NCBI GenBank assembly: GCA_030427205.1 | Contig: JAUHXC010000010.1 | Coordinates: forward strand, 124,001 to 188,000 | Source of the DNA: a bacterium | GTDB lineage: Bacteria > Myxococcota_A > Bradymonadia > UBA7976 > UBA1532 | Direction of reading: 5' to 3' | Length of the DNA: 64,000 bases | Shown: positions 24,333 through 33,659 of the stretch, in pieces | Layout of the letters: each line of letters begins with the position of its first letter | Position numbering within the stretch: the first letter of the stretch is position 1 | The notes under the pieces: model-generated | Databases searched by the model: none | What the model saw: only the letters and a program-made list of their open reading frames with translations | What the model was told of the DNA's origin: nothing | Program-made: the position numbers and the translations under genes

Positions 24333-26654
24333 GTGTCCCGCCTCGTGGCCATCTGCCTGCCGCTCGCCTTCTGGCTCGGCGCCGCCCTCGGCCCGACGCC
24401 CGGGGCGCTGTACATCGCGCTCGGCGCGCTGCTCGTGGCCGGTGTATGGCGCGGTCCGCCGGGTGTATTGCTCGCCGCCGCGGCGGGCGGTGTGCTGTGT
24501 GGGATCGGCGAGCACCACTGGCGCGACGCGCTGCCCGTCGAGCCGCCGCCGACGCCGACCTACGCCACCGTGCGCGCCGTGAGCCTCGCGGGCGGGACGG
24601 TGGACGTGCGGCTCGCGCCCGACGGCGCGCCGGCCCATGGGGCCACGCTGCGCCTCGCCCGGCGACCGGCAGGCCTCGCCCCGGGGGCCCGGGTCAGGGC
24701 GGTGGGCCGCTGGCGACCGCTCGCGCCCGCCGACGAACCCGGCGGCTGGGACGCGGCGGCCCGCGGCGCTCGGGATGGCGTCGCCTGGCGGGCCCGGGGC
24801 GCCCTCGACGTCGTGACCCCGGCGCCGGGCTACGCCGCGTGGTCGATCCGGGCGCGGGAGGCCGCCCGCCGCCGCCTCGCCGCCAGCCGACGGCCCTATG
24901 GCGCCGCGCTGCTCACCGGGTTGCTGCTCGGCGATCGGGCCGCGGTGCCCGAGAGCGCCCGCGACGCGCTGCAGGCCACCGGCACCGGCCACCTGCTCGC
25001 GGTCAGCGGCCTGCACGTCGGCGGCCTGGCCTTGGTCGTCGGCGGCTTCGGGCTGGCCCTCGCCCGGCGCTGGCCGGCGGTGCATACCCACCGCTGGGCC
25101 GCCGCCCTGGCCGCGCCGGCGGTCCTCGGCTTCGTGACCCTGGCCCAGTTCCCGCTGAGCGCCTGTCGGGCGGGGCTCATGGTCGGGCTCTATCTGGTCG
25201 GCCGCGGCCTCGGTCGGCGGCCCGACGGGGTCATCCTGCTGGGCTGGGCCGCGGTGATCCTGCTGGCCGACGGCCCGGCGGGCGCCGCCGGCGCTGGTTT
25301 TCAGCTCTCCTTCGGCGCGGTGGGCGCGCTGCTCTGGCTCGCCACCGGCCCCGCGTCGGCGGGCGCGGCCCCCGCCGACGGGATCTCCCGGGCGGCCCGC
25401 CGGCTGCGGCTGGCGACGAGCACCGCCGTGATCGCCGCCGCCGCCACCGCGCCCGTCGAGGCCTGGCACTTCGGCACCGTCGCGCCGCTGGCGCCGCTGG
25501 CCAACCTGCTGCTGTGCCCCCTCGCGGCGATGGTCCTCGTGCCGCTGGGGCTCGTCGGGCTGGCGCTGGCGCCGCTGACCGGGCTGCCGCTCGATGTCGC
25601 CGCCGCGGGCGCCGAAGGGCTCACGGCCCTGGCCGAGGTCTTCGCCGGATGGGGCGGCTCGTGGATCGTGGGGCGGGCCATGGCGCCGGCGGCGGCGATC
25701 CCGCTGGCGGTGCTCGTGCTCCTGCGCATGGGCCGGCCGCGGGCGGCGTCGGCCGGCGCGCTGCTGCTGGCCGGTATCGCCGCGATCGCTCGACCCGCCG
25801 GCGGCGCGGTCGACTTCCTGCCGGTGGGGCAGGGGGACGCGGTGCTCGTCCGCTCGGCGGGCCACGCGATGCTGGTCGACGCCGGCCCCGACCCCACCGG
25901 CTTCCGGCTGCTGGGCGCCTTGCGCCGGGCGGGCATCGACCGGCTCGACGCGGTCTTCGTCAGCCACGCCCACCCGGACCACTTCGCCGGGCTGTCGGCG
26001 CTGGTCGATCGCGTCGACATCGGCGCGGTGTGGTTCAACGGTCGCCGGGGCGGGCGCAGCTGGCAGGCGATGGCCCGGCGGCTGACCGCCCGCGGGGTGC
26101 CGCTGCGCCGCGCCCGACCGGGTCGCTTCTCGGTCGGCGGGCTCGCCGTCTCGGTGCTCGTCGGCGGGCCGCGCCCATCCGAGCCGCTGTCGGAGAACGA
26201 CGCCTCGCTGGTCTTGCGGGTGGACGGCCCGGCGGCGTCGGTGCTGCTCACCGGCGATCTCGAAGCCGCGGGCGAGGCTCGGCTGCTGGCCGAGGCGCCC
26301 CGGCCGGTGACGGTGCTCAAGGCGCCACACCACGGCAGCCGGACCAGCAGCGGCCCCGCGCTGCTCGACCGGCTGTGCCCGGCGGCGGTGGTGCACACCG
26401 TGGGGCGCCACAACCGCTTCGGGCTGCCCCACCCCGCGGTGCTCGCCCGCTACGCCGCGGCCGACATCGACAACCACCGCACCGACCGCGACGGGCGGGT
26501 GACGCTCGACCTCGACGTCGGGTCCATCGGCGCCCATCGCCGGGCACGCCGCAGGCTGCCGCCCGCCGGCTGTCGGCTGTCGCGGTGGCGCACGGCGGCC
26601 CTGCGCGGGGCCGATATGCGCGAGAAGCAGACTGTCAGGAGGCCCCATCGATGA
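24333..26654 (+). CDS. comEC: ComEC/Rec2 DNA-uptake channel
   Basis: This protein of about 773 residues forms the inner-membrane channel for single-stranded DNA during transformation. An N-terminal OB-like domain (DUF4131) is followed by the Competence domain with LLTGLLLGDRAAVP, ATGTGHLLAVSGLHVGGLAL and GFQLSFGAVGALL. At the C-terminus a metallo-beta-lactamase domain reads VDFLPVGQGDAVLVR, VFVSHAHPDHFAGL (HXHXDH) and VLKAPHHGSRTSS. All three parts are complete. GTG 24333 is preferred because GGAG lies five bases upstream; an in-frame ATG at 24306 has no ribosome-binding site. The stop overlaps the start of an FHA-like gene (26651-26654). No other competence gene is in the window. Confidence 0.95.
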   Translation: MSRLVAICLPLAFWLGAALGPTPGALYIALGALLVAGVWRGPPGVLLAAAAGGVLCGIGEHHWRDALPVEPPPTPTYATVRAVSLAGGTVDVRLAPDGAPAHGATLRLARRPAGLAPGARVRAVGRWRPLAPADEPGGWDAAARGARDGVAWRARGALDVVTPAPGYAAWSIRAREAARRRLAASRRPYGAALLTGLLLGDRAAVPESARDALQATGTGHLLAVSGLHVGGLALVVGGFGLALARRWPAVHTHRWAAALAAPAVLGFVTLAQFPLSACRAGLMVGLYLVGRGLGRRPDGVILLGWAAVILLADGPAGAAGAGFQLSFGAVGALLWLATGPASAGAAPADGISRAARRLRLATSTAVIAAAATAPVEAWHFGTVAPLAPLANLLLCPLAAMVLVPLGLVGLALAPLTGLPLDVAAAGAEGLTALAEVFAGWGGSWIVGRAMAPAAAIPLAVLVLLRMGRPRAASAGALLLAGIAAIARPAGGAVDFLPVGQGDAVLVRSAGHAMLVDAGPDPTGFRLLGALRRAGIDRLDAVFVSHAHPDHFAGLSALVDRVDIGAVWFNGRRGGRSWQAMARRLTARGVPLRRARPGRFSVGGLAVSVLVGGPRPSEPLSENDASLVLRVDGPAASVLLTGDLEAAGEARLLAEAPRPVTVLKAPHHGSRTSSGPALLDRLCPAAVVHTVGRHNRFGLPHPAVLARYAAADIDNHRTDRDGRVTLDLDVGSIGAHRRARRRLPPAGCRLSRWRTAALRGADMREKQTVRRPHR

Positions 26655-27421
26655 GCACAGACGCACCCGACGCCGAGCTGGTCCTGCTGGTGCGCCGTCC
26701 GCCGGGCCGGGGCCACCTCTACCGCTTCGCCGGGGCCCGGTTCACCGTCGGCGCGTCCGGCGACCTCTGCCTCGAAGGGCCGGGCATCGCCGAGGTGCAC
26801 CTCGTCTTCGAGCGCACCGCCGACGGCTACGTGGTCCGCGCGGCCGACGAGGCCACCCACAACGGCCACCGGCTGCGCCCCGGGCAGGCCCAGCCGGTGC
26901 AGACGGCCGACGCCGTCGAGCTGGGCGACCGGCTGATCGAGGTCGCCATCGAGCGCGACCCGGCGCCGACGACCGATCGCCACGACGCGGGCCGCCTGCA
27001 GCGGGCCCAGGCGGCCGAGCGGCGGGTGCGCGACGCCGACGGCCCGTCGCTGTGGGTCCTGCGCGGCGCGGCGGCCGGGCTGGCGGTGCCGGTCGACGCG
27101 GGCGGGGTGACCTGCGGTTCGGGCCCCGACGATGGGTTGATCCTGCCCGACGCCCGGGTCGAGCCGGGCCACTTCACCGTGCGCGTCGAGGCCGACGGCG
27201 GGCTGCGCCTGAGCGCCCGGGCGCCGGTGCGGGTTCGCGGGCGGCCGATGACCGACGGCCGCTTGACCACCGGCGATCTGATCTTCATCGGCGATACGGT
27301 CTGCGAGGTGCGGGCGCCGCCGCGGCCGCCGGCCGTCGACCGCGTCCGCTGGGCGGCGCTGGGGCTGATGGCGCTGGGCCTCGCCCTGCTCGTCGCCGCG
27401 TGGTGGGTCGAGCGGGGTTGA
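26651..27421 (+). CDS. Tandem FHA-like protein with C-terminal membrane anchor
   Basis: This 256-residue protein has two consecutive FHA-like beta-domains. The first, at about 15-105 (FAGARFTVGASGDLCLEGPGIAEVHLVFER, then NGHRLRPGQ), and the second, at about 130-220 (DAGGVTCGSGPDDGLILPDARVEPGHFTVRVE), keep the overall pattern. They lack the strict GR-S-RxH phosphothreonine pocket, so binding may be altered. A transmembrane helix near the C-terminus (WAALGLMALGLALLVAAWWV) makes it tail-anchored with the FHA domains in the cytosol. AGGAGG lies eight bases before the ATG, which overlaps the comEC stop. The overlap with comEC suggests joint expression, though a functional link is unproven. Confidence 0.82.
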   Translation: MSTDAPDAELVLLVRRPPGRGHLYRFAGARFTVGASGDLCLEGPGIAEVHLVFERTADGYVVRAADEATHNGHRLRPGQAQPVQTADAVELGDRLIEVAIERDPAPTTDRHDAGRLQRAQAAERRVRDADGPSLWVLRGAAAGLAVPVDAGGVTCGSGPDDGLILPDARVEPGHFTVRVEADGGLRLSARAPVRVRGRPMTDGRLTTGDLIFIGDTVCEVRAPPRPPAVDRVRWAALGLMALGLALLVAAWWVERG

Positions 27422-27596
27422 GATCCGACGCAAACGCATCGCGCAGGACGCGCCCGGCGGCCCCGCGGGGGTCCGATCGGGTCCGCTGGCCATATCATGG
27501 GTCATCGCGCGCCGTTCGGGCCGCTGGGGGCGTCCGGGTGGCCGCTGTGGGCACGTCGAGGCAGGCTTCGAGGCCTCCGCGGGCCATCCCGGGACG

Positions 27597-29357
27597 CTAT
27601 CCGGCGACGGGCAGGGTGATGCGCACCTCGAGGCCGCCGCCGCTGGCGTTGCGCGCGGTCACGCCGCCGCCCATGCCGTCGATGAGCCCGCGCACCAGGG
27701 CCAGCCCGATGCCGGTGCCTTTGGCGCTGCGGGTCAGCTCGCGCTCGCCGCGGAAGAACGGCTCGAAGACGTGGCGCAGCTGGCGCGCGGGCACCCCCGG
27801 GCCGTGGTCGCGCACGACGAGCGCCACCCCGCGATCGCCCACGGCCTCGGCCCGCAGCACGACGCGCCGATCTTCGGCGTCGCGGGCGTACTTCACCGCG
27901 TTGTCGACGAGGTTGAAGATGACCTGCACCAGCGCATCGCGGTCGACCTCGACCGCCGGCAGACCGGCGGGCGCTTCGACGACCAGTTCGAAGCCCGCCG
28001 CCCGCGCCTGGGGGCCGAAGAGCTCGGCGACCGCCCGCAGCGCGTCGCCGGCGTCGCCCACCGTCGGGTTCATCGGCCGCCGCCCCTTCTCGAGGCGGGC
28101 GAGCTCGAGCACGTTGCCGATCAGGCGCGACAGGCGCTCGGCCTCGGCGGTGATGTGGGTGTAGTAGCGCTGCTGCTTCGCCGGATCGGGCACGACCCCG
28201 TCGCGCAGCATCTCACCGTACATCCGGATCGACGTCAGCGGCGTCTTGAGCTCGTGGGTCACCGCCGAGACGAAGTCGCTCTGCCGCTCGGCGAAGCGCA
28301 CGGTGACCGCGCTCATGCGGTAGAGCGCAAACAGCCCCAGCGGCGCGAGCGCCAGCAGCCCCAGCCCGAGGCCGTAGACCCAGCCCCGGTCGACGGCGTC
28401 GGGCAGCGGCGCGAGGGCCAGCGAGGCGCCGAGGGCGTCGAACGGCTCGGCGAAGCGGTGGGTGAAGCCGTGGGCCGCGCCGTCGGGGATCTGCGGGTCG
28501 TCGGAGACCTTCAGCGCGGCGAAGTCGGCCACCGGCGAGCCCAGCAGCGTGCGCTCGGCGAGCATACGGCCCAGGCGCGGCACCGAGATGACCAGCCCTT
28601 GAATCCGGGTGCGCTCGCCCTCGGAGACCATGCGCTCGAGCACGAGGTGCTCGGTATCGAGCCGGGTGGCGCGCATCAACGAGACCCGCAGCCGGCCGCT
28701 GTAGACGTCGGGGCGGGCGCTGTTCTGCCCGCCCGCACCCTGTTCGTCGGCGCCCGCGCCGGCGCTGTTGCGCGTGCTCGCCGCGCGGGGCCAACCGTCC
28801 GGCTCACCCACTGAGCCGGCGAAGCGGCCGACGCGCCGATCGCTGCCGCTGCGGTTGAGCGAGCTGAGGCTGAGCTTGCTGACGTTGGGCACCGCGTTGT
28901 GGGCCACCGTGCTGCCCGGGGCCAGCCAGACCAGGTTCTCGGCGGGCTGCGAAGGCGCCAGCCAGGCGACGTCGCCCAGCGCCTCGGGGCGTCGCGGGTG
29001 CCGCTCCAATACGGCCAGCGTCGCCGCCGCGTCCGAGCCGGGCAGGACCCGATGCCCGTCGTCGAATTCGAAGTAGCCCAGCACGTACGGCGCCGGCTCG
29101 ATCCGCCCGGCGTAGGCCGCCACCGGCCGCCGCTCCTGGGTGCGCAGGATCTCCGTCAGCCCGCGCTCCATCTCGTCGAAGAGGCGCCGGGCCACCGCCT
29201 CGTGGTGCGCGCCGTATTCGATCTCGACGCCCCAGACCGCGCGCCCGACGAGCAGCACCAGCGGCACCAGCAAGATCACCGCCGCCCAGCGAAAGCGCCG
29301 CTTCAGCCGGCGCAGGCGGCCGCCCTCGGGGGCGGGGGAGTCGACGTCGACGCTCAT
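27597..29357 (-). CDS. Membrane sensor histidine kinase
   Basis: This 586-residue kinase has a first membrane helix at about 23-43, a large sensor region (about 45-325) with no recognised domain, and a second helix at about 327-347 (VYGLGLGLLALAPLGLFALY). HisKA follows, with VTHELKTPLTSIRMYGEML (phospho-accepting His about 367). The HATPase domain has NLVDNAVKYA (N box), RDHGPGVP (G1), FEPFFRG (F box) and GTGIGLALVRGLID (G2), all intact. It overlaps the OmpR-type regulator gene upstream (ATGA at 29354-29357), so the two form one two-component system. The signal is unknown, and the periplasmic domain is unusually large. Confidence 0.95.
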   Translation of the reverse strand: MSVDVDSPAPEGGRLRRLKRRFRWAAVILLVPLVLLVGRAVWGVEIEYGAHHEAVARRLFDEMERGLTEILRTQERRPVAAYAGRIEPAPYVLGYFEFDDGHRVLPGSDAAATLAVLERHPRRPEALGDVAWLAPSQPAENLVWLAPGSTVAHNAVPNVSKLSLSSLNRSGSDRRVGRFAGSVGEPDGWPRAASTRNSAGAGADEQGAGGQNSARPDVYSGRLRVSLMRATRLDTEHLVLERMVSEGERTRIQGLVISVPRLGRMLAERTLLGSPVADFAALKVSDDPQIPDGAAHGFTHRFAEPFDALGASLALAPLPDAVDRGWVYGLGLGLLALAPLGLFALYRMSAVTVRFAERQSDFVSAVTHELKTPLTSIRMYGEMLRDGVVPDPAKQQRYYTHITAEAERLSRLIGNVLELARLEKGRRPMNPTVGDAGDALRAVAELFGPQARAAGFELVVEAPAGLPAVEVDRDALVQVIFNLVDNAVKYARDAEDRRVVLRAEAVGDRGVALVVRDHGPGVPARQLRHVFEPFFRGERELTRSAKGTGIGLALVRGLIDGMGGGVTARNASGGGLEVRITLPVAG

Positions 29358-30040
29358 TCGTCGAGCCGATAGCCCTGGCCGCGCACGGTCTGGATCGCCT
29401 CGCCGCCCAGCTTCTTGCGCAGCTTGGCGATGTGCATGTCGACGGTGCGGGTGTGGATGTGCTCGACGTTGCCGAAGCCCCAGACCTCCTGCAGCAGCCG
29501 GTCGCGGCTGACGGTGCGCCCGCGCTCGCGGGCCAGCAGCGCCAGGACCTCCAGCTCGCGCGGGGTCAGCTCGACGAGCGTGGTGCCCGCGACCGCCCGC
29601 CGCTCGCCGGGTTCGATGCGCCAGCGGCCCACTTCGAAGGACTGTCGCTCGTCCAGCGGCGCCCGCCCCGCCCGGCGCAGCACGGCCTCGATGCGCACCA
29701 TCAGCTCGCGGATGGAGAACGGCTTGGGCACGTAGTCGTCGGCGCCCTCGCGAAAGCCGCGCACGATGTCGTCTTCGGCGCCTTTGGCCGTCAGCATCAC
29801 GATCGGCTGAAACGGCCGCGCGGCCCGCAGCCGGCGGCAGATCTCGAAGCCGTCCATGCCCGGCAGCATGACGTCGAGCACCACCAGGGCGTAGCGCCCG
29901 GTCAGCGCTTCGGTCAGCCCGCCGTCCCCGGTGCCGACGCCGGTGGGCCGATAGCCGTGGTAGACCAGCACATCACACAGCCCCTCGCGGATGGGGGCTT
30001 CGTCTTCGACGATCAGGATCTCGGGTTTCTCACCGCTCAT
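29354..30040 (-). CDS. OmpR/PhoB-type response regulator
   Basis: This protein of about 228 residues has a receiver domain (EILIVEDEAPIREGL, VVLDVMLPGMDGFEI with the phospho-Asp, VMLTAKG, DDYVPKPFS) and an OmpR winged-helix domain (LTPRELEVLALLARERGRTVSRDRLLQEVWG, HTRTVDMHIAKLRKKLGG, TVRGQGYRL). Two in-frame ATGs (30049 and 30040) are possible. The second is chosen because the receiver begins right after it, but neither has a good ribosome-binding site. It is translationally coupled to the kinase. The 11-bp-period TTTAC repeat 36-51 bases upstream of its start is a likely autoregulatory site, and a matching box precedes the VWA-PspA operon. Confidence 0.95.
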   Translation of the reverse strand: MSGEKPEILIVEDEAPIREGLCDVLVYHGYRPTGVGTGDGGLTEALTGRYALVVLDVMLPGMDGFEICRRLRAARPFQPIVMLTAKGAEDDIVRGFREGADDYVPKPFSIRELMVRIEAVLRRAGRAPLDERQSFEVGRWRIEPGERRAVAGTTLVELTPRELEVLALLARERGRTVSRDRLLQEVWGFGNVEHIHTRTVDMHIAKLRKKLGGEAIQTVRGQGYRLDE

Positions 30041-30075
30041 GGGGGCCATGAGACCACAGGCGGCGTCGGTGGTGG

Positions 30076-30091
30076 GTAAAGCTGATGTAAA
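30076..30091 (-). promoter_or_regulatory. 11-bp-period TTTAC direct repeat upstream of the OmpR-type regulator
   Basis: On the minus strand TTTAC at 30091-30087 and again at 30080-30076 are exactly 11 bp apart. The plus-strand reading GTAAA-N5-TGTAAA matches the box at 5280-5295. It is a likely binding site of the regulator encoded just downstream. Confidence 0.5.
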
Positions 30092-30133
30092 TCCGGCCCG
30101 CGGCGGCGCGACGGGGCCGGCGCGGGCCGCGGC

Positions 30134-31237
30134 TCAGGGGTTCTCGAGGATGGCCTCGCCGATGGCGATCAGCATCGCCCGGTCGTAGTCGTTGCGCTGG
30201 CGGCCGATGGCGCGCTGCACGATCTTGAAGATCTTCACCCGCGCCTTGTGCCGGCGACCCGTATCCTTGTGGGTGGCCATGCCCCGGTGGTAGTCGCGCA
30301 GGTGCGCGTCGATCTCGGTGACGTTGTGCCCCCGCCCGCCGCGCGGACGCTTGCTGAGGCGGCGCCACTCGTCGAGCGTCGGCACCTGGACCGCGCCGCC
30401 GTTGCGCCAGGAGAACTCGGCGCGATCGTCGCGGGTCACCAGCATGAAGTTCGCCGCGTCGCGGTTGAGGTCGTCGAGCACCAGGCGCAGCGCCTCGGCC
30501 CAGCTCTCCATCTCGCTGGGCGTGGTGAACAGCCCGTCGCGCTTGGAGATGGCATAGGCCTTGGCCCCGCCCGCCTTGAGCGCCTGGCGGACCACGCCGG
30601 CGCAGCTGTTGGTGTGGCTGGCGAGCTGGTAGTAGGGGTTGTTGGTGAGGAAGTGCGTCCAGAACACCGCGATCTGGTCCACGTCGAGGCCGAAGTGCAC
30701 CCGATCGGCGTTGACGCCGGGCAGCCGGACCTTGGCCTCCGCGCTCTTCACGTAGCCGTAGACCCCATCGTCGAGCCGGACGCCTTCGTCGGCGTCGTCG
30801 GGGTCGTCGTAGAGGTGACCGACCTCCATGAGGCGCTGACCGGCCTGAGGCGTGTAGATGCCGTGCGCGAGGTTGCGCTTGGCGCTCTCCCCCAGCTCGT
30901 CGTCCTTGTCGTCCTTGTAGCTCGACCCGCGGGTGCCGGTCTGGCGCGCGCCGAAGACCGAGGCGACCCCCTGCATGATGCCCGCGCCATCGTCCGGCCA
31001 CCAGCTGATGTACGTGCCGCGATCGCGGTTGTGGTAGATGCTCGGACCGCGGATCGTCATCGCGGCGTGCCCGTAGTGCCCCGTGGTGACGGCGTTGTGG
31101 TCGCGCCAGACCCGCACGACGGCTTCCTCGGTGAAGTCGCGGCGATGCTTGGCCGGCTTGTTGGCCGTCGCGGCCTGCTGCTGCGCGAGCTCGGCGATCA
31201 GCTCGGCGCGGCGCGTAGCGTTTACAGTAAGTGGCAT
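30134..31237 (-). CDS. Putative permuted papain-like (NlpC/P60-type) hydrolase, function unknown
   Basis: This 367-residue protein shows no signal peptide. Residues 54-57 read HYGHA within VTTGHYGHAAMTIRG, and much later comes SHTNSCAGVVRQAL with Cys at about 212. A His motif before the Cys motif is the order of circularly permuted NlpC/P60 and related papain-like amidases, so H57 and C212 are candidate catalytic residues. A basic region (KRPRGGRGHN, RRHKARVKIFK) closes the protein. Composition is somewhat less GC-rich than its neighbours. ATG 31237 is chosen because GGGGGG lies upstream and the earlier ATG at 31270 adds only a non-conserved leader. It could be a peptidoglycan hydrolase, secreted effector or toxin, and this cannot be decided from sequence. 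Confidence 0.7.
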   Translation of the reverse strand: MPLTVNATRRAELIAELAQQQAATANKPAKHRRDFTEEAVVRVWRDHNAVTTGHYGHAAMTIRGPSIYHNRDRGTYISWWPDDGAGIMQGVASVFGARQTGTRGSSYKDDKDDELGESAKRNLAHGIYTPQAGQRLMEVGHLYDDPDDADEGVRLDDGVYGYVKSAEAKVRLPGVNADRVHFGLDVDQIAVFWTHFLTNNPYYQLASHTNSCAGVVRQALKAGGAKAYAISKRDGLFTTPSEMESWAEALRLVLDDLNRDAANFMLVTRDDRAEFSWRNGGAVQVPTLDEWRRLSKRPRGGRGHNVTEIDAHLRDYHRGMATHKDTGRRHKARVKIFKIVQRAIGRQRNDYDRAMLIAIGEAILENP

Positions 31238-31332
31238 GATCCCCCCGCTGCGTCGATTGCCGCCGCGCAAACCCTACCCACTACAACGACATTCGTCCAT
31301 CGAAGCGTGGCCCGCGCCCTCGCGCGCGTGGA

Positions 31333-32229
<897 letters not shown>

Positions 32230-32230
32230 G

Positions 32231-33658
32231 TCAGCGGCGCTCGGCGAGGCGCGCGCGGGCGGCGGCGAGGGCCTCGGCGACCCGCTTCGGCGCGGTGCCG
32301 CCCCGGCTGGTGCGCGCGGCGACACTGGCCTCGACGGTCACCGCGCGGCGGATGTCGTCGTCGAAGGCGTCGCTGAACCGGCGGAACTCGGCGAGGCTCA
32401 GCGAGGGCAGCGTGCGCTGCTCGGCGATGCACCAGCCCACCAGCCGGCCGACGACGTGGTGCGCGTCGCGGAAGGGCACGCCCTTCGCGGCGAGGTAGTC
32501 GGCGACGTCGGTGGCGGTGACGAAGCCGGCGTCGCAGGCGGCGCGCATGCGGTCGGCGCGCCAGGTGGTCGTCGGCAGCAGCCGGGCGGTGGCTTCGAGG
32601 CAGTCGGTGACGGTGTCGACGGCGTCGAAGAGCGCCTCTTTGTCTTCTTGCAGGTCTTTGTTGTAGGCCAGCGGCAGGCCCTTGAGCACCGTCAGCAGCG
32701 CGACCAGATCGCCAAAGACCCGCCCGGTCTTGCCCCGCACCAGCTCGGGGATGTCGGGGTTCTTCTTCTGGGGCATGATCGACGAGCCGGTGGCGAACGC
32801 GTCGCCCAGCTCGATGAAGCCGAACTCCTGGCTCGACCAGACGACCATCTCTTCGGCCAGCCGGCTGAGGTGCACCATGATCAGCGAGGCGGCGGCGCAC
32901 AGCTCGACGGCGAAGTCGCGGTCGCCCACGGCGTCGAGGCTGTTGGCCATCGGACGGGTGAAGCCGAGCGCGGTGGCGGTCATCACCCGGTCGAGCGGGA
33001 ACGGCGTGCCGGCCAGCGCGGCGCAGCCCAGCGGGCTCTCGGCGGCGCGTTTGCGGCAGTCGAGCAGCCGGCCGCGGTCGCGATCGAGCATCTCGACGTA
33101 GGCCAGCAGGTGGTGGGCGAGCAGCACCGGCTGGGCCCGCTGCAGGTGGGTATAGCCCGGCAGCACGGTGTCGGTGTGGGCCTCGGCGACGTCGAGCAGC
33201 GCGGTCTGCAGCCGGTCGATGCGCGGCACGAGGTCGCCGTCGATGCGCCGCAGCACCCACAGCCGCAGGTCGGTGGCGACCTGGTCGTTGCGGCTGCGCG
33301 CGGTGTGCAGCCGGCCGCCGGCGGCGCCGATGCGCGCCGTCAGCCGGTGCTCGACGTTCATGTGCACGTCTTCGAGGGCGTCGCTCCAGGCGAAGTCGCC
33401 GGCGTCGATCTCGGCCCGTACGGCGTCGAGGCCAGCGCGGATGGTGGCGGCGTCTTCGGCCGAGATGATGCCCTGCTGCGCCAGCATGGCGGCGTGGGCC
33501 TTCGAGCCGTCGATGTCTTCGCGGTAGAGGCGCTGGTCGAAGCCGACCGAGGCGTTGAGCCGGGCGACGAAGGCGTCGGTGGGCTCGCTGAAGCGCCCGC
33601 CCCAGGTGTTCTGGCCGCTCTCGGCGTCCGGCTTCGGGTCGTGGCCGTCGCCGGCCAC
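32231..33658 (-). CDS. argH: Argininosuccinate lyase
   Basis: This 475-residue enzyme cleaves argininosuccinate to arginine and fumarate. It shows the fumarase/aspartase-superfamily motifs [64 protein letters not shown] and the signature loop [24 protein letters not shown], with the catalytic Ser in GSSIM. Length is normal. It lies one base after the stop of the outer-membrane protein gene and two bases before an alpha/beta-hydrolase gene. This is an unusual position for an arginine biosynthesis gene, and no other arg gene is in the window. Confidence 0.96.
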   Translation of the reverse strand: MAGDGHDPKPDAESGQNTWGGRFSEPTDAFVARLNASVGFDQRLYREDIDGSKAHAAMLAQQGIISAEDAATIRAGLDAVRAEIDAGDFAWSDALEDVHMNVEHRLTARIGAAGGRLHTARSRNDQVATDLRLWVLRRIDGDLVPRIDRLQTALLDVAEAHTDTVLPGYTHLQRAQPVLLAHHLLAYVEMLDRDRGRLLDCRKRAAESPLGCAALAGTPFPLDRVMTATALGFTRPMANSLDAVGDRDFAVELCAAASLIMVHLSRLAEEMVVWSSQEFGFIELGDAFATGSSIMPQKKNPDIPELVRGKTGRVFGDLVALLTVLKGLPLAYNKDLQEDKEALFDAVDTVTDCLEATARLLPTTTWRADRMRAACDAGFVTATDVADYLAAKGVPFRDAHHVVGRLVGWCIAEQRTLPSLSLAEFRRFSDAFDDDIRRAVTVEASVAARTSRGGTAPKRVAEALAAARARLAERR

Positions 33659-33659
33659 C

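Noticed and set aside
24124-24415. N-terminal extension of the GT-C-like gene to ATG 24415
   Set aside because: The added residues are low-complexity and run across a promoter. The GGGGGAG-preceded GTG at 24124 begins the first membrane helix.
27421-27597. Possible terminator or small gene between convergent genes
   Set aside because: The 175-base gap holds only weak, scattered GC-rich inverted repeats and no coding signal.
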